Program-made: the position numbers and the translations under genes | In this document: piece after piece, positions 1 through 7,740 of the stretch | Layout: each line of letters starts with the position of its first letter | How positions within the stretch are numbered: the stretch's first letter is position 1 | The notes under the pieces: model-generated | The model's input: only the letters and a program-made list of their open reading frames with translations | Told to the model about the DNA's origin: nothing | The model's database searches: none | Source: Aquimarina spongiae | Lineage (GTDB): Bacteria > Bacteroidota > Bacteroidia > Flavobacteriales > Flavobacteriaceae | Reading direction: 5' to 3' | DNA: 64,000 nucleotides | Assembly (NCBI RefSeq): GCF_900141785.1 | Contig: NZ_FQYP01000010.1 | Location: forward strand, 62,001 to 126,000

Positions 1-1211
1 TCCGCCTCGGTATATCGAATAATCCGTTCTTCGGGAGTATCCTTATCAATAAATCGATCCGCAATAAAGTCATTTATTGAGAATGATCCTGCAGCAATGG
101 TTCGTAAAAAAGAATTCTTCCCCAGATTGATTTGATGTTTTAGTCCCACAACTCCAAAACCGGAATCCACAAAGGTATTTTCATCCTCTGCAGCAAAGAG
201 GTCATCTTCGTCTATATCATCTCCCAAGAACTCGATATCAGAGTTCCCCAGAATCCCAAAAAGTGATAGACTTCCTAATTTTCCTTTTCCGGAATCGATA
301 TTGAATGAAATGTCATAATAATTGGGAGTCGCCGAAGTACCTCCGGCACCAACGCCCAAAATACTTACCAGCGAATACCTTCCTGCCACCAAAAAAGATC
401 CTTTATTCTTCCCTAGAGGTCCCTCTGCCATAGCTTCTACTCCTGTAAAAATTCCAACCTGTCCGGAAAATTCATACTCATCCAAATTTCCTTTTCGGAA
501 TCCGAGATCAAATACCCCTCCAATCGCATTTCCATATTCTGCAGGAAAAGCAGAAGTAATAAAATCTGAATTCTTCAACAGGTTTGGATTCAAAGCAGAA
601 ACTGGCCCTCCTGTCGTTCCCAAAGTAGAGTAATGATTTGGGCTAGGTATGGGCACTCCTTCTAATCTCCAGAGTAATCCTACCGGAGAATTCCCTCGAA
701 TCACAATATCGTTTCTACTATCGTCGGGAGCAGATACTCCTGCGAAATTAGCCGCTAGCCGTCCTACATCACTCCTACCTCCAGAGAACCTCGTTACTTC
801 TTCAAGACCAAACTGCCTGGCAGAAACCGAGGTAAGTTTATTTATCGCCTGTGCCTTGTTTGTTTCTGAAGTAATTATTACTTCATCCAATTGATCAAAT
901 GATTCTATCAAAGCAACGTTTATAACCGCCTCTTTACCCGATGTAACTACGATGTTTGGTATGGTTATCGATTCAAATCCTATGTAACTTACACGAATGG
1001 ATTGTCTACCAAATGGAACTTTTTCTAAAGTAAAATACCCGTCAATATCGGTAATTACACCATTGACCTGTTCACTATTTAATAATTCTACAGTTGCTCC
1101 TACCAAAGGGCTTTCTGATTGCTTATCGATGACCAGTCCTTTTATTACTCCTGTTTGAGCTATAGACGAAGTCATGGTCAAAATTGAGATCAACAAAACT
1201 ATTCTTTTCAT
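1..1211 (-). CDS. TonB-dependent receptor, N-terminal part (runs off the left edge)
   Basis: About 403 codons are visible; the gene continues past base 1. It begins with a signal peptide (MKRIVLLISILTMTSSIAQ), then a CarboxypepD_reg-like domain at about residues 22-105 (GLVIDKQSESPLVGATVELL, then DIDGYFTLEKVPFG), then a plug domain at about 110-230 with DIVIRGNSPVGLLWRLEGVP and the start of a barrel. Receptors of this kind import large or scarce substrates across the outer membrane using TonB energy. The substrate cannot be told from this part. There is no SusD-like gene in the visible flank. It is divergent from the LytS/LytTR pair, so the 248 bp at 1212-1459 should hold both promoters. Family assignment is firm; full length and substrate are unknown. 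Confidence 0.9.
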   Translation of the reverse strand, partial: MKRIVLLISILTMTSSIAQTGVIKGLVIDKQSESPLVGATVELLNSEQVNGVITDIDGYFTLEKVPFGRQSIRVSYIGFESITIPNIVVTSGKEAVINVALIESFDQLDEVIITSETNKAQAINKLTSVSARQFGLEEVTRFSGGRSDVGRLAANFAGVSAPDDSRNDIVIRGNSPVGLLWRLEGVPIPSPNHYSTLGTTGGPVSALNPNLLKNSDFITSAFPAEYGNAIGGVFDLGFRKGNLDEYEFSGQVGIFTGVEAMAEGPLGKNKGSFLVAGRYSLVSILGVGAGGTSATPNYYDISFNIDSGKGKLGSLSLFGILGNSDIEFLGDDIDEDDLFAAEDENTFVDSGFGVVGLKHQINLGKNSFLRTIAAGSFSINDFIADRFIDKDTPEERIIRYTEA

Positions 1212-1459
1212 AATTTATTTTTTGATTTACTCAAATTTGACTGTTAACTCCCTGATACCAAACTCAAAATCTTTGAATTGTTATTTTTATTTTTGAAATG
1301 TAACATTTCACTCTAAACAGGAAAATTGTTTACTCATCAAGCTTGTTTCGGATCAAATAGGGATTATTACAATTCAACTGCTAATTCAACAATTGAACTT
1401 TAAAACAAATTATTGTTGTTCATGGGTTACGTATCTTTATACATACTAAGAGATAAAGA

Positions 1460-2542
1460 ATGATCACGAAAGAATACACTAAAAAATTTCTAGTCCGCTT
1501 TTTGATTATCAACATGATCTATTTTTTGGTCAAGCTGACCATCAATCACGATGATGATGACAATACTCTATTTGATGCTACGGGGATATTTTATTATTTC
1601 AGTGCTTTCTTTCTATTAATGTTATCCTGGGAAACTAATGATTGGTTAATACGAAGAAACTTAAGAAAAGAAGCTCAACGAGGATTGGACATGTATAATG
1701 GGGTAAAGATTCTATCTCTAAATCTTATGATTATGCTTCCCATTGCAGCGTTAATGTATTACCTGGCTATATTTGAATTCAATCAACTTTGTAAGATCGA
1801 CGTCAACGATCCCTGGTTACGATTCAGGATTGATTTTTTTAGAGCTGTTGTTTTGGGTTTTGCTGCCATACTTTTTAACATGTTCTACTTTGCCTTAAAG
1901 CAAAAGAAAGAGCTAGAAAACCAAATGAACAAGCTTAAAAAAGAAGTCGTTACCTCCAAGTATCGATCTCTGAAAAATCAAATCAGTCCTCACTTTTTGT
2001 TTAATAGTTTAAACACATTGACCTCATTAATGTATGAAGACAGAGATTTAGCTTCAGACTTTGTTTCCAGATTGGCTTCTTGTTATCGTTATATATTAGA
2101 CAATCGAGAAGAGGATTTGGTCAGCCTTGAAAAAGAATTAAGCTTTTTGGATTCGTTTATTTTTATGATGAATGTAAGGCATGAAGGTGCGCTGGTCATT
2201 ACCACGAATGTAACAGTAAATCCTAAAGAATTTGTTATCCCCACCTTATCATTGCAAATGTTGGTTGAAAATGCTTTGAAACACAATTCCTTTTCCAAGG
2301 AAAAACCATTAGAAATACATATTTTTTCGATTGACAAAACAAGTATCGTCGTACAAAACAACATACACATAAGACATCACAAAGAAGAATCCACCAAGCT
2401 GGGATTAAAGAATATAAAAAAGAGATATTCATTTTATACCAACCAAAAAGTGGATATCACCACTGATAATGGGTATTTCAAGGTTACCCTTCCTATCTTA
2501 CCAAAGCATATGAAAGAAGTTCCTATCATTAAAGTTTCATAA
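1460..2542 (+). CDS. LytS/YehU-type sensor histidine kinase
   Basis: A 360-residue membrane kinase. Four hydrophobic segments lie at about residues 10-28, 43-60, 83-105 and 126-146. A short coiled linker follows, then the His_kinase (PF06580) box QISPHFLFNSLNTL with the presumed phospho-His at 178. An HATPase region has an N box near 262-276 (LQMLVENALKHN) and a G-box-like GLKNIKKRY near 314. Kinases of this family phosphorylate a LytTR response regulator, and one starts two bases downstream, so the two form an operon and almost certainly a cognate pair. There is no recognisable extracytoplasmic sensor domain; the signal is presumably sensed through the membrane segments. The divergent TonB receptor could be a target, but that is only positional inference. 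Confidence 0.92.
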   Translation: MITKEYTKKFLVRFLIINMIYFLVKLTINHDDDDNTLFDATGIFYYFSAFFLLMLSWETNDWLIRRNLRKEAQRGLDMYNGVKILSLNLMIMLPIAALMYYLAIFEFNQLCKIDVNDPWLRFRIDFFRAVVLGFAAILFNMFYFALKQKKELENQMNKLKKEVVTSKYRSLKNQISPHFLFNSLNTLTSLMYEDRDLASDFVSRLASCYRYILDNREEDLVSLEKELSFLDSFIFMMNVRHEGALVITTNVTVNPKEFVIPTLSLQMLVENALKHNSFSKEKPLEIHIFSIDKTSIVVQNNIHIRHHKEESTKLGLKNIKKRYSFYTNQKVDITTDNGYFKVTLPILPKHMKEVPIIKVS

Positions 2543-2543
2543 T

Positions 2544-3302
2544 ATGACCGCTATAATCATTGAAGATGAAAATATTGCATCCAGGCGTTTGGCTACTTTA
2601 ATCGCAGAATTAGCTCCTGAAATAGAAATCGTAGAGAAAATCACCTCGGTAGAAAGTAGTCGTTTGTGGTTTGAATCTAATGCCTTGCCTGATCTTATTT
2701 TTCTAGACATTCAATTGAATGATGGCTACGGATTTGATATCCTGGATTTTCTGGAAGACCATCCTCCTGTAATTTTCACTACGGCTTATAACGAATATGC
2801 TATACGAGGGTTCAAATACAATGGGTTAGATTACTTATTAAAACCCATCGACAAGAAAGACTTGAAGAATGCACTGGATAAATACCGTAAAAACCATTCT
2901 CATACCGCTCCAAAAATTGATGATTTACAATTGGAACGCATCAAAAAGATATTCAATAAGGAGTATAAAAAAAGGTTTATGATTAAGGTTGGTAACCAGT
3001 TCAACACCTTTGGGGTAGAGCAAATCGCATATTTCAAATCTCATGATGGGATGATCTTTTTATATACACATAGTGGTCAGCATTATCCTATTGAATATTC
3101 CATCGATCAACTCGAGGAAATATTGGATCCTGTACAATTTTTCCGGATTAATCGGAAATTTATGGTAGCAGTAGCAGCTGTGGTTGAAATACACAGTTAC
3201 TTTAATAGTCGATTATTGCTCAAACTGAAACCACAAAATGAAGAAAAGGTCATCGTTTCTCGCGAACGTACCTCAAATTTCAAAAACTGGTTGGATTTAT
3301 AA
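2544..3302 (+). CDS. LytTR-family response regulator
   Basis: 252 residues. The receiver domain covers about 1-120: acidic pocket EDE at 7-9, phospho-acceptor Asp55 in LIFLDIQLNDG, Thr in FTTAYNEYA, and Lys in LLKPIDKKD. The LytTR DNA-binding domain is at about 140-250, with the typical QIAYFKSHDGMIFLYT and FRINRKFMV segments. It is the output partner of the kinase ending two bases upstream and binds DNA as a transcription regulator. The operon ends at a strong symmetrical terminator about 55 bases downstream. No target site is evident from sequence. Confidence 0.94.
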   Translation: MTAIIIEDENIASRRLATLIAELAPEIEIVEKITSVESSRLWFESNALPDLIFLDIQLNDGYGFDILDFLEDHPPVIFTTAYNEYAIRGFKYNGLDYLLKPIDKKDLKNALDKYRKNHSHTAPKIDDLQLERIKKIFNKEYKKRFMIKVGNQFNTFGVEQIAYFKSHDGMIFLYTHSGQHYPIEYSIDQLEEILDPVQFFRINRKFMVAVAAVVEIHSYFNSRLLLKLKPQNEEKVIVSRERTSNFKNWLDL

Positions 3303-3355
3303 ATGATCTACAGAAAATGCTTCATACTTTTTCTTAAAACAGATATTAAAAAAAC

Positions 3356-3383
3356 AAAAAGCGCTCTTTTAAGAGCGCTTTTT
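3356..3383. terminator. Bidirectional intrinsic terminator
   Basis: Perfect inverted repeat GCGCTCTT-TT-AAGAGCGC flanked by AAAAA and TTTTT. It lies between the convergent LytTR regulator and hsp20 genes and can serve both strands. Confidence 0.9.
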
Positions 3384-3421
3384 AACTAACATTAATCAAC
3401 TAAATAAAATCTCAAATCAAC

Positions 3422-3853
3422 TTATGAAATCTCAATCAACCTTTTGGGTTGTACTTTTGCTTCTTCTTTTTTAGGGAGGGTTACTATAAGCACTCCGTTT
3501 TCGTAGGTAGCCTCTATTCTAGATCCATCGATAGTATCTGGAAGATTGAAGGATCTTTTAAAAGTGCTATAGCCAAACTCCTTACGGGTATATTTTCCAT
3601 TTTCTACAGTCTCTTTTTTAGATTTTGTCTCTGCAGATATGTGTAATACATCATTGTCTAGCTCAATATTAAAATCATCTTTTACAAGTCCAGGAGCCGC
3701 CAACTCTACAGAAAAATCATTATCTGATTCTTTAACGTTTACTGCTGGTGTATTAAATCCAATTTTGCTCATATTTGTTCCTCCAAACCAATCTGTATTC
3801 AAAAAATCTTCGAAAATAAATGGTAATCTATCTGTTCTTTTTATTAAACTCAT
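3422..3853 (-). CDS. Hsp20/alpha-crystallin small heat-shock protein
   Basis: 143 residues from the ATG at 3853, giving MSLIKRTDRLPFIFEDFLN, the usual N-terminus of flavobacterial Hsp20. The frame extends 28 codons further upstream but that part is not family-like, so the internal start is preferred. The alpha-crystallin domain covers about 35-135 (FSVELAAPGLVKDDFNIEL; GVLIVTLPKKEE), including the GVLIVTLPK strand typical of the family. The product is an ATP-independent holdase that keeps unfolded proteins soluble during heat or oxidative stress. Its own promoter is expected in 3854-3970; the gene ends at the shared terminator at 3356-3383. Confidence 0.95.
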   Translation of the reverse strand: MSLIKRTDRLPFIFEDFLNTDWFGGTNMSKIGFNTPAVNVKESDNDFSVELAAPGLVKDDFNIELDNDVLHISAETKSKKETVENGKYTRKEFGYSTFKRSFNLPDTIDGSRIEATYENGVLIVTLPKKEEAKVQPKRLIEIS

Positions 3854-3997
3854 TGTATTGTATTTTTTAAGGTTAATCTTAATTTCAAATTCAGTTTGTA
3901 TATAGCAAATTGGATTCCAAGTGATTTTTAATGCCATTTTGTCTTATTTATACTAACAAATAGTGACAAAATGACAATTTTACTGAATTATCGACAT

Positions 3998-4028
3998 AAA
4001 AAAACCCATTACACAGGTAATAGGTTTT
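3998..4028 (-). terminator. Intrinsic terminator for the 4049-4717 gene
   Basis: Arms AAAACC-C-ATTAC and GTAAT-A-GGTTTT (one mismatch) with loop ACAG. Read on the minus strand the hairpin is followed by a run of seven T. Confidence 0.75.
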
Positions 4029-4048
4029 ACATATTATGTATAGAAAAA

Positions 4049-4717
4049 TTAACCTTTACAGTCCAACTGATTTACGTTATACAAAAACTCTCGAGATTCT
4101 CCTTTTTCAATTTTCATTCTTCCAAACTTCATCGGTATGAATTTGATTGGGACTATATCGTAATAGTCTTCCCTGTTTAGGCAGTCTCCAAATTTACTTT
4201 TAATACTCGCAAAGCCTTCGGCATTCTTCTTTTCGGATTTTTTCCCAGAATAAATCTTATAATCCTCCAAAGCGTTATACTCATGATCAAGAATTACGAA
4301 TCGTTCTCTATTTAATCCATAAGTTCCTGAACCATCAACATGACCTCTAGTTTCCTTAATGTCATAGTGCCCTAAGATATACTGATCTGTTTTTGCTATT
4401 ATTCTACACATTCTCAATTTCTTGCCGTCTTTTTTCTGAAAAGGAACATACAATCTGTCGCCATCAATCACCTTATCCACTTTTTTGAGTTTTATATCTT
4501 TTGATTTTCCACCGAACTTTGCAGAATCTCCATCTATTTTCTTATACTTTAACTTAGTCGTATAGGAAATTTCACCAAACTCATTAACTACAATTTTTTC
4601 GCCAGATACAATTTTAATTCTCTCTCCTTCTTTTGTTAAGATATAACTTCCTTCCTTCTGTTGAGCTATTGAAAAAAAAGACACCAGTAGCAGTGCTAAC
4701 AAGAATATGTTTTTCAT
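4049..4717 (-). CDS. Secreted protein of unknown function
   Basis: 222 residues with a clear signal peptide (MKNIFLLALLLVSFFSIAQ, cleaved about residue 18-19). The rest is charged and Lys-rich, with short beta-like stretches: GSYILTKEGERIKI, KVDKVIDGDRLYVPF and YILGHYDIKETRGHVDGSG. I do not recognise a named domain. Its appearance (repeated 'set a value, print a key' strands) is common in periplasmic or outer-membrane-facing proteins of flavobacteria. The TerB-like gene ends only 14 bases upstream of its start on the same strand, so the two may be co-transcribed. Gene call firm, function unknown. Confidence 0.8.
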   Translation of the reverse strand: MKNIFLLALLLVSFFSIAQQKEGSYILTKEGERIKIVSGEKIVVNEFGEISYTTKLKYKKIDGDSAKFGGKSKDIKLKKVDKVIDGDRLYVPFQKKDGKKLRMCRIIAKTDQYILGHYDIKETRGHVDGSGTYGLNRERFVILDHEYNALEDYKIYSGKKSEKKNAEGFASIKSKFGDCLNREDYYDIVPIKFIPMKFGRMKIEKGESREFLYNVNQLDCKG

Positions 4718-4731
4718 AATGAATATGTTTT

Positions 4732-5133
4732 TTAATTATAAAAACGAGCAAAAATAGAGATCAATTCCTGCGGAGGAATTACTTTATTTGGGTAATCATG
4801 CATGCGTTCGAGTACAGTATCTATAGCCTCTGGTCGTAACCCCATATGCAATCCTATTTCTTTTATCTGATGTATTTCTGTAGGAGACGCCTCCTGATCG
4901 ATATTCATCAATAGTACTAATCTATGAAACTGAAGAATCCGCTGAGATTCGGGATGTAAATTCTTTTTCTCCACAGCATTCTTATTCAATTCATCAATTT
5001 CTTCTTTACTTATTCCTAACTGACTAGCAACCGCTAGAATAAAATGATACTCCTGTTCTTTGAAATCTTTATCTGCCTTTGCAAACTGAATCATTTCAGA
5101 AAGCAGACTTAACTTTTCTTCTTTGTTATGCAT
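4732..5133 (-). CDS. TerB-like (tellurite resistance/DjlA-like) helical protein
   Basis: 133 residues, all-helical by composition. The first half carries the acidic TerB-type pattern (MIQFAKADKDFKEQEYHFIL, then LGISKEEIDELN), and the second half DQEASPTEIHQIKEIGLHMG repeats the same D-x-E/EE-x-x-x-I theme, as in TerB folds where paired acidic helices can bind metal. It is cytoplasmic, with no signal peptide. Similar flavobacterial proteins are sometimes mislabelled as excinuclease subunits; nothing here supports a nuclease. The role in this organism is unknown; family fit is moderate to good. Confidence 0.7.
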   Translation of the reverse strand: MHNKEEKLSLLSEMIQFAKADKDFKEQEYHFILAVASQLGISKEEIDELNKNAVEKKNLHPESQRILQFHRLVLLMNIDQEASPTEIHQIKEIGLHMGLRPEAIDTVLERMHDYPNKVIPPQELISIFARFYN

Positions 5134-5217
5134 TAACCGTTTACTTTTTGTCGAAATTACTAAATTTCAAATTATATTTACAACATTGACATAACAAACA
5201 TAACATTATACAAAACT

Positions 5218-5484
5218 ATGCCTCTTACTAATAATGATATATTCAAAAAACTCAGAGTAGCCCATAAACTACGAGATGACGACATCGTAAAAATATGTGC
5301 TTTAGTAGATTTTAAAGTCAGTAAAAGTGAACTTGGAGCTTTTTTCAGAAATGAAAATCATCCAAAATACAAAGCATGTGGCGATCAGATTCTTAGAAAT
5401 TTTTTGAATGGGCTAATCATTCATCTTAGAGGCCCTATGCCTGAAAAAAAGAATACCGATAATAATCAAAAGAATTCAAAATAA
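5218..5484 (+). CDS. DUF1456 family protein (YehS-like)
   Basis: 88 residues with the DUF1456 pattern: NNDIFKKLRVAHKL, a D-D-x-I-V-K-I-C helix, FFRNENHPKYKACGDQILR, and the closing FLNGLIIHLRGP. Proteins of this family usually carry two copies of the repeat (about 150 residues); this one has a single copy followed by a charged tail, so it is a short form. The function of the family is not established. It stands alone on the plus strand, divergent from the TerB-like gene; the methyltransferase gene follows after 78 bases with two small inverted repeats between. Confidence 0.8.
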   Translation: MPLTNNDIFKKLRVAHKLRDDDIVKICALVDFKVSKSELGAFFRNENHPKYKACGDQILRNFLNGLIIHLRGPMPEKKNTDNNQKNSK

Positions 5485-5485
5485 A

Positions 5486-5525
5486 CTCTAGCTGCAAAAA
5501 ACACTAGAGAAAAGGAGTTACTCCT
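5486..5525 (+). repeat. Two adjacent small inverted repeats in the DUF1456/methyltransferase gap
   Basis: CTCTAG (5486-5491) pairs with CTAGAG (5504-5509), and AGGAGT-T-ACTCCT (5513-5525) follows at once. Neither has a following T-run, so they are not standard terminators. They would sit in the leader of the methyltransferase mRNA if transcription reads through. Function unknown. Confidence 0.4.
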
Positions 5526-5562
5526 ACTAGCTTATCAACATTCAAATACTCAATCAAAACAT

Positions 5563-7167
5563 ATGCTTACAACCGCCCAAAAACAACAATATAGAGAAGA
5601 GTTATTTCGTCACCTAGATGGTATTGTCGTTGTTCCTATAGCGTATTCACTACTAAAGAACAAGGTAACCGATTACCTATTAGAACACCAAAAAGTAACC
5701 ATCTCACAAATTGCTACAGATCTTGAAGCAAACGAAGGGTATTTGAATGTAGCTTTACGCATTTTGGGAGCGCAGGGCTGGCTAACTTATGATGTTGATA
5801 ACAGCGATGTAACAATTTCCACAAACGAGCAATCTCCAATCGCCTTTTCAATGTTTTCGGCCTATAAGGATGTTGTTGAATTATTAGAATATTCAGGTCA
5901 ATTTCATCCTCGTAAATTTGAACTCAAGCCTTTTCATAAACTGGAAAAGCTATTTGACAAATACAAAAATCGTTTTGATCTAGCCAAAAGTTCTGATGAG
6001 CAGGTAACTCAAATACAAGATCAAATCTTAAAGCATATAGAAGGAGTGCTTGTAGGGCCAACTACTGTGCACCTAGGTATGGGCGGAATGTTTCACAAGT
6101 ATTTTATGGAGGCTTCTTTTAGTGCAGACGAGTATCATCGTTTTCCAGATAGTTTTGATGCTATTCTCACTTTCCTATCTTATTTAGGATGGTTTAGCAA
6201 ATCGAATGATAACTATACGTTTACAGAGAAAGGACTTTTCTTTGCCAAGAGAGCTTCGGCATATGGCGTTACTGTTTCTTACATCCCGATGTTTCGCCAA
6301 ATAGACCATCTTTTGTTTGGGAATCCCAATGTGCTATGGAGCACGCAAAGTAAAAATGAAACCCATGTTGATCGCGAGATGAATGTTTGGGGAAGCGGAG
6401 GCGCACATGCCACGTATTTCAAAAAGATTGATGAAATCATTATTAGCTTATTCAACAAACCGTTGGATGAACAACCAAAAGGAATTTTGGATATGGGATG
6501 CGGAAATGGCGCATTTTTAATCCACTTATTTGAAGTTATCGAATCAAAGACGCTACGCGGAAAACATCTTGATGATTACCCTTTATTTTTGGTGGGCGCT
6601 GATTTTAATAAAGCAGCCTTAAAAGTAACCAGAGCCAATCTTATACAGGCTGATATTTGGGCTAAGGTAATTTGGGGAGACATTAGTGACCCGGACTTAT
6701 TACAAAAGGATTTAAAAGAAAATTACAACATTGAGTTAAAGGATTTACTATCTGTGAGAACCTTTCTGGATCACAACCGTATTTGGGGTAACCCTTCCTC
6801 AAAATTGGATGCTCCAAGCCTTTCTACCGGAGCATTTGCTTACAGAGGAAAAAGACTCCATAACAATGATGTAGAACGCAACCTAAAAGATCATTTCTCA
6901 AAATGGAAGCCTTATATTGAGAAATTTGGTTTAATTGTTATCGAACTGCATACTATTGCTGCAAATTTAACAGCAAAGAACCTAGGAAAAACAGCAGCAA
7001 CCGCTTACGATGCCACTCACGGTTTTTCTGATCAGTATATTCTTGAAATTGAATCGTTTCTTAAGGTGATCGACGAAGTACAGTTGAAAAGTGACGAAAA
7101 GTATTTTTCTAAATTCCCAAATTCTGAATTAGCAACAGTAAGCATCAACTATATCATCGGTAAATAA
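5563..7167 (+). CDS. Stand-alone SAM-dependent methyltransferase resembling AprA-type PKS methyltransferase domains
   Basis: 534 residues. Two winged-helix-like segments come first (about 20-80, with ISQIATDLEANEGYLNVALR and LRILGAQGWL; about 165-230, with FPDSFDAILTFLSYLGWF). A Rossmann methyltransferase core follows, with SAM motif I ILDMGCGNGAF at 308-318 and the acidic GADFN at about 345. The C-terminal third carries RTFLDHNR near 399, then IVIELHTIAANL, and AYDATHGFSDQYILE near 481-495. From memory these last motifs match methyltransferase domains of the AprA/GphF type that sit inside polyketide synthases and start or modify acyl chains. Here there is no PKS, ACP or GNAT domain in the protein or nearby. 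Methyltransferase: sure. AprA kinship: probable. Substrate: unknown. Confidence 0.8.
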   Translation: MLTTAQKQQYREELFRHLDGIVVVPIAYSLLKNKVTDYLLEHQKVTISQIATDLEANEGYLNVALRILGAQGWLTYDVDNSDVTISTNEQSPIAFSMFSAYKDVVELLEYSGQFHPRKFELKPFHKLEKLFDKYKNRFDLAKSSDEQVTQIQDQILKHIEGVLVGPTTVHLGMGGMFHKYFMEASFSADEYHRFPDSFDAILTFLSYLGWFSKSNDNYTFTEKGLFFAKRASAYGVTVSYIPMFRQIDHLLFGNPNVLWSTQSKNETHVDREMNVWGSGGAHATYFKKIDEIIISLFNKPLDEQPKGILDMGCGNGAFLIHLFEVIESKTLRGKHLDDYPLFLVGADFNKAALKVTRANLIQADIWAKVIWGDISDPDLLQKDLKENYNIELKDLLSVRTFLDHNRIWGNPSSKLDAPSLSTGAFAYRGKRLHNNDVERNLKDHFSKWKPYIEKFGLIVIELHTIAANLTAKNLGKTAATAYDATHGFSDQYILEIESFLKVIDEVQLKSDEKYFSKFPNSELATVSINYIIGK

Positions 7168-7168
7168 C

Positions 7169-7675
7169 CTATATCCTTGTATACTGGCTAATCAACTCTT
7201 TATGATCGGGAAATGTTTCGATTAAAGACTTTCTATTTGCCAGTTCAAAATCATCGAAATCAAAACCTGGAGCAACGGTACATCCAACCAAGGAAAAACT
7301 ACCTTCATCCTTAACACTGGAAGCAAACCAAGAACCTGCAGGAACAACGTATTGTGGCAATTCTCCTTTATCAAAATTTATCCCTAAAGTTTGCCGGTGG
7401 TAATTTCCGTTGGGATCTATGACATGCACATACAAGGAAGAGCCAGTATAAAAATGCCACATTTCATCTTGTTTGATCCTATGAAAAGCAGAAAAATTTT
7501 GAGAAGTCAACAAGAAATAAATTCCAGTACAATAATTTCTATCTCCGGTAAATTCATCTCCCAACACACCTTGAGGTATAGCATGAGCACTCCTATAAGT
7601 TTCTTTATAAAAACCACCTTCAGGATGCGGTGCCATGTTTAAGTTTTCAACTATTGTTTTTATATCTTGTTTCAT
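7169..7675 (-). CDS. Cupin_5 (DUF985) family protein
   Basis: 168 residues with the hallmark N-terminus MAPHPEGGFYKETYRS and the barrel strands FHRIKQDEMWHFYTGSSL, YVVPAGSWFAS and VGCTVAPGFDFDDFEL of Cupin_5 (PF06172, as in yeast YML079w and Arabidopsis At3g04300). The cupin barrel has H and E positions that could bind a metal or a small ligand, but catalysis in this family is not settled. The gene is convergent with the methyltransferase (stops one base apart) and follows sucC on the same strand after its terminator, so it has its own promoter in 7676-7740 or reads from upstream. Confidence 0.88.
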   Translation of the reverse strand: MKQDIKTIVENLNMAPHPEGGFYKETYRSAHAIPQGVLGDEFTGDRNYCTGIYFLLTSQNFSAFHRIKQDEMWHFYTGSSLYVHVIDPNGNYHRQTLGINFDKGELPQYVVPAGSWFASSVKDEGSFSLVGCTVAPGFDFDDFELANRKSLIETFPDHKELISQYTRI

Positions 7676-7689
7676 AGTATTCGGATTAC

Positions 7690-7716
7690 AAAAAAAGCGG
7701 CCTAAATAGCCGCTTT
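7690..7716 (-). terminator. Intrinsic terminator of sucC
   Basis: Stem AAAGCGGC/GCCGCTTT (7694-7701 and 7709-7716), 7-base loop; on the minus strand the stem runs into a run of T. It lies 25 bases beyond the sucC stop. Confidence 0.88.
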
Positions 7717-7740
7717 ATATCTTTAGAAAGTGATGCTGTA

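Noticed and set aside
322-894. Open plus-strand frames at the left edge
   Set aside because: They are the antisense of the TonB receptor, whose plug and CarboxypepD_reg motifs on the minus strand are unmistakable.
5563-7167. A polyketide biosynthesis cluster around the AprA-like methyltransferase
   Set aside because: No ketosynthase, carrier protein, acyltransferase, thioesterase or phosphopantetheinyl transferase is near.
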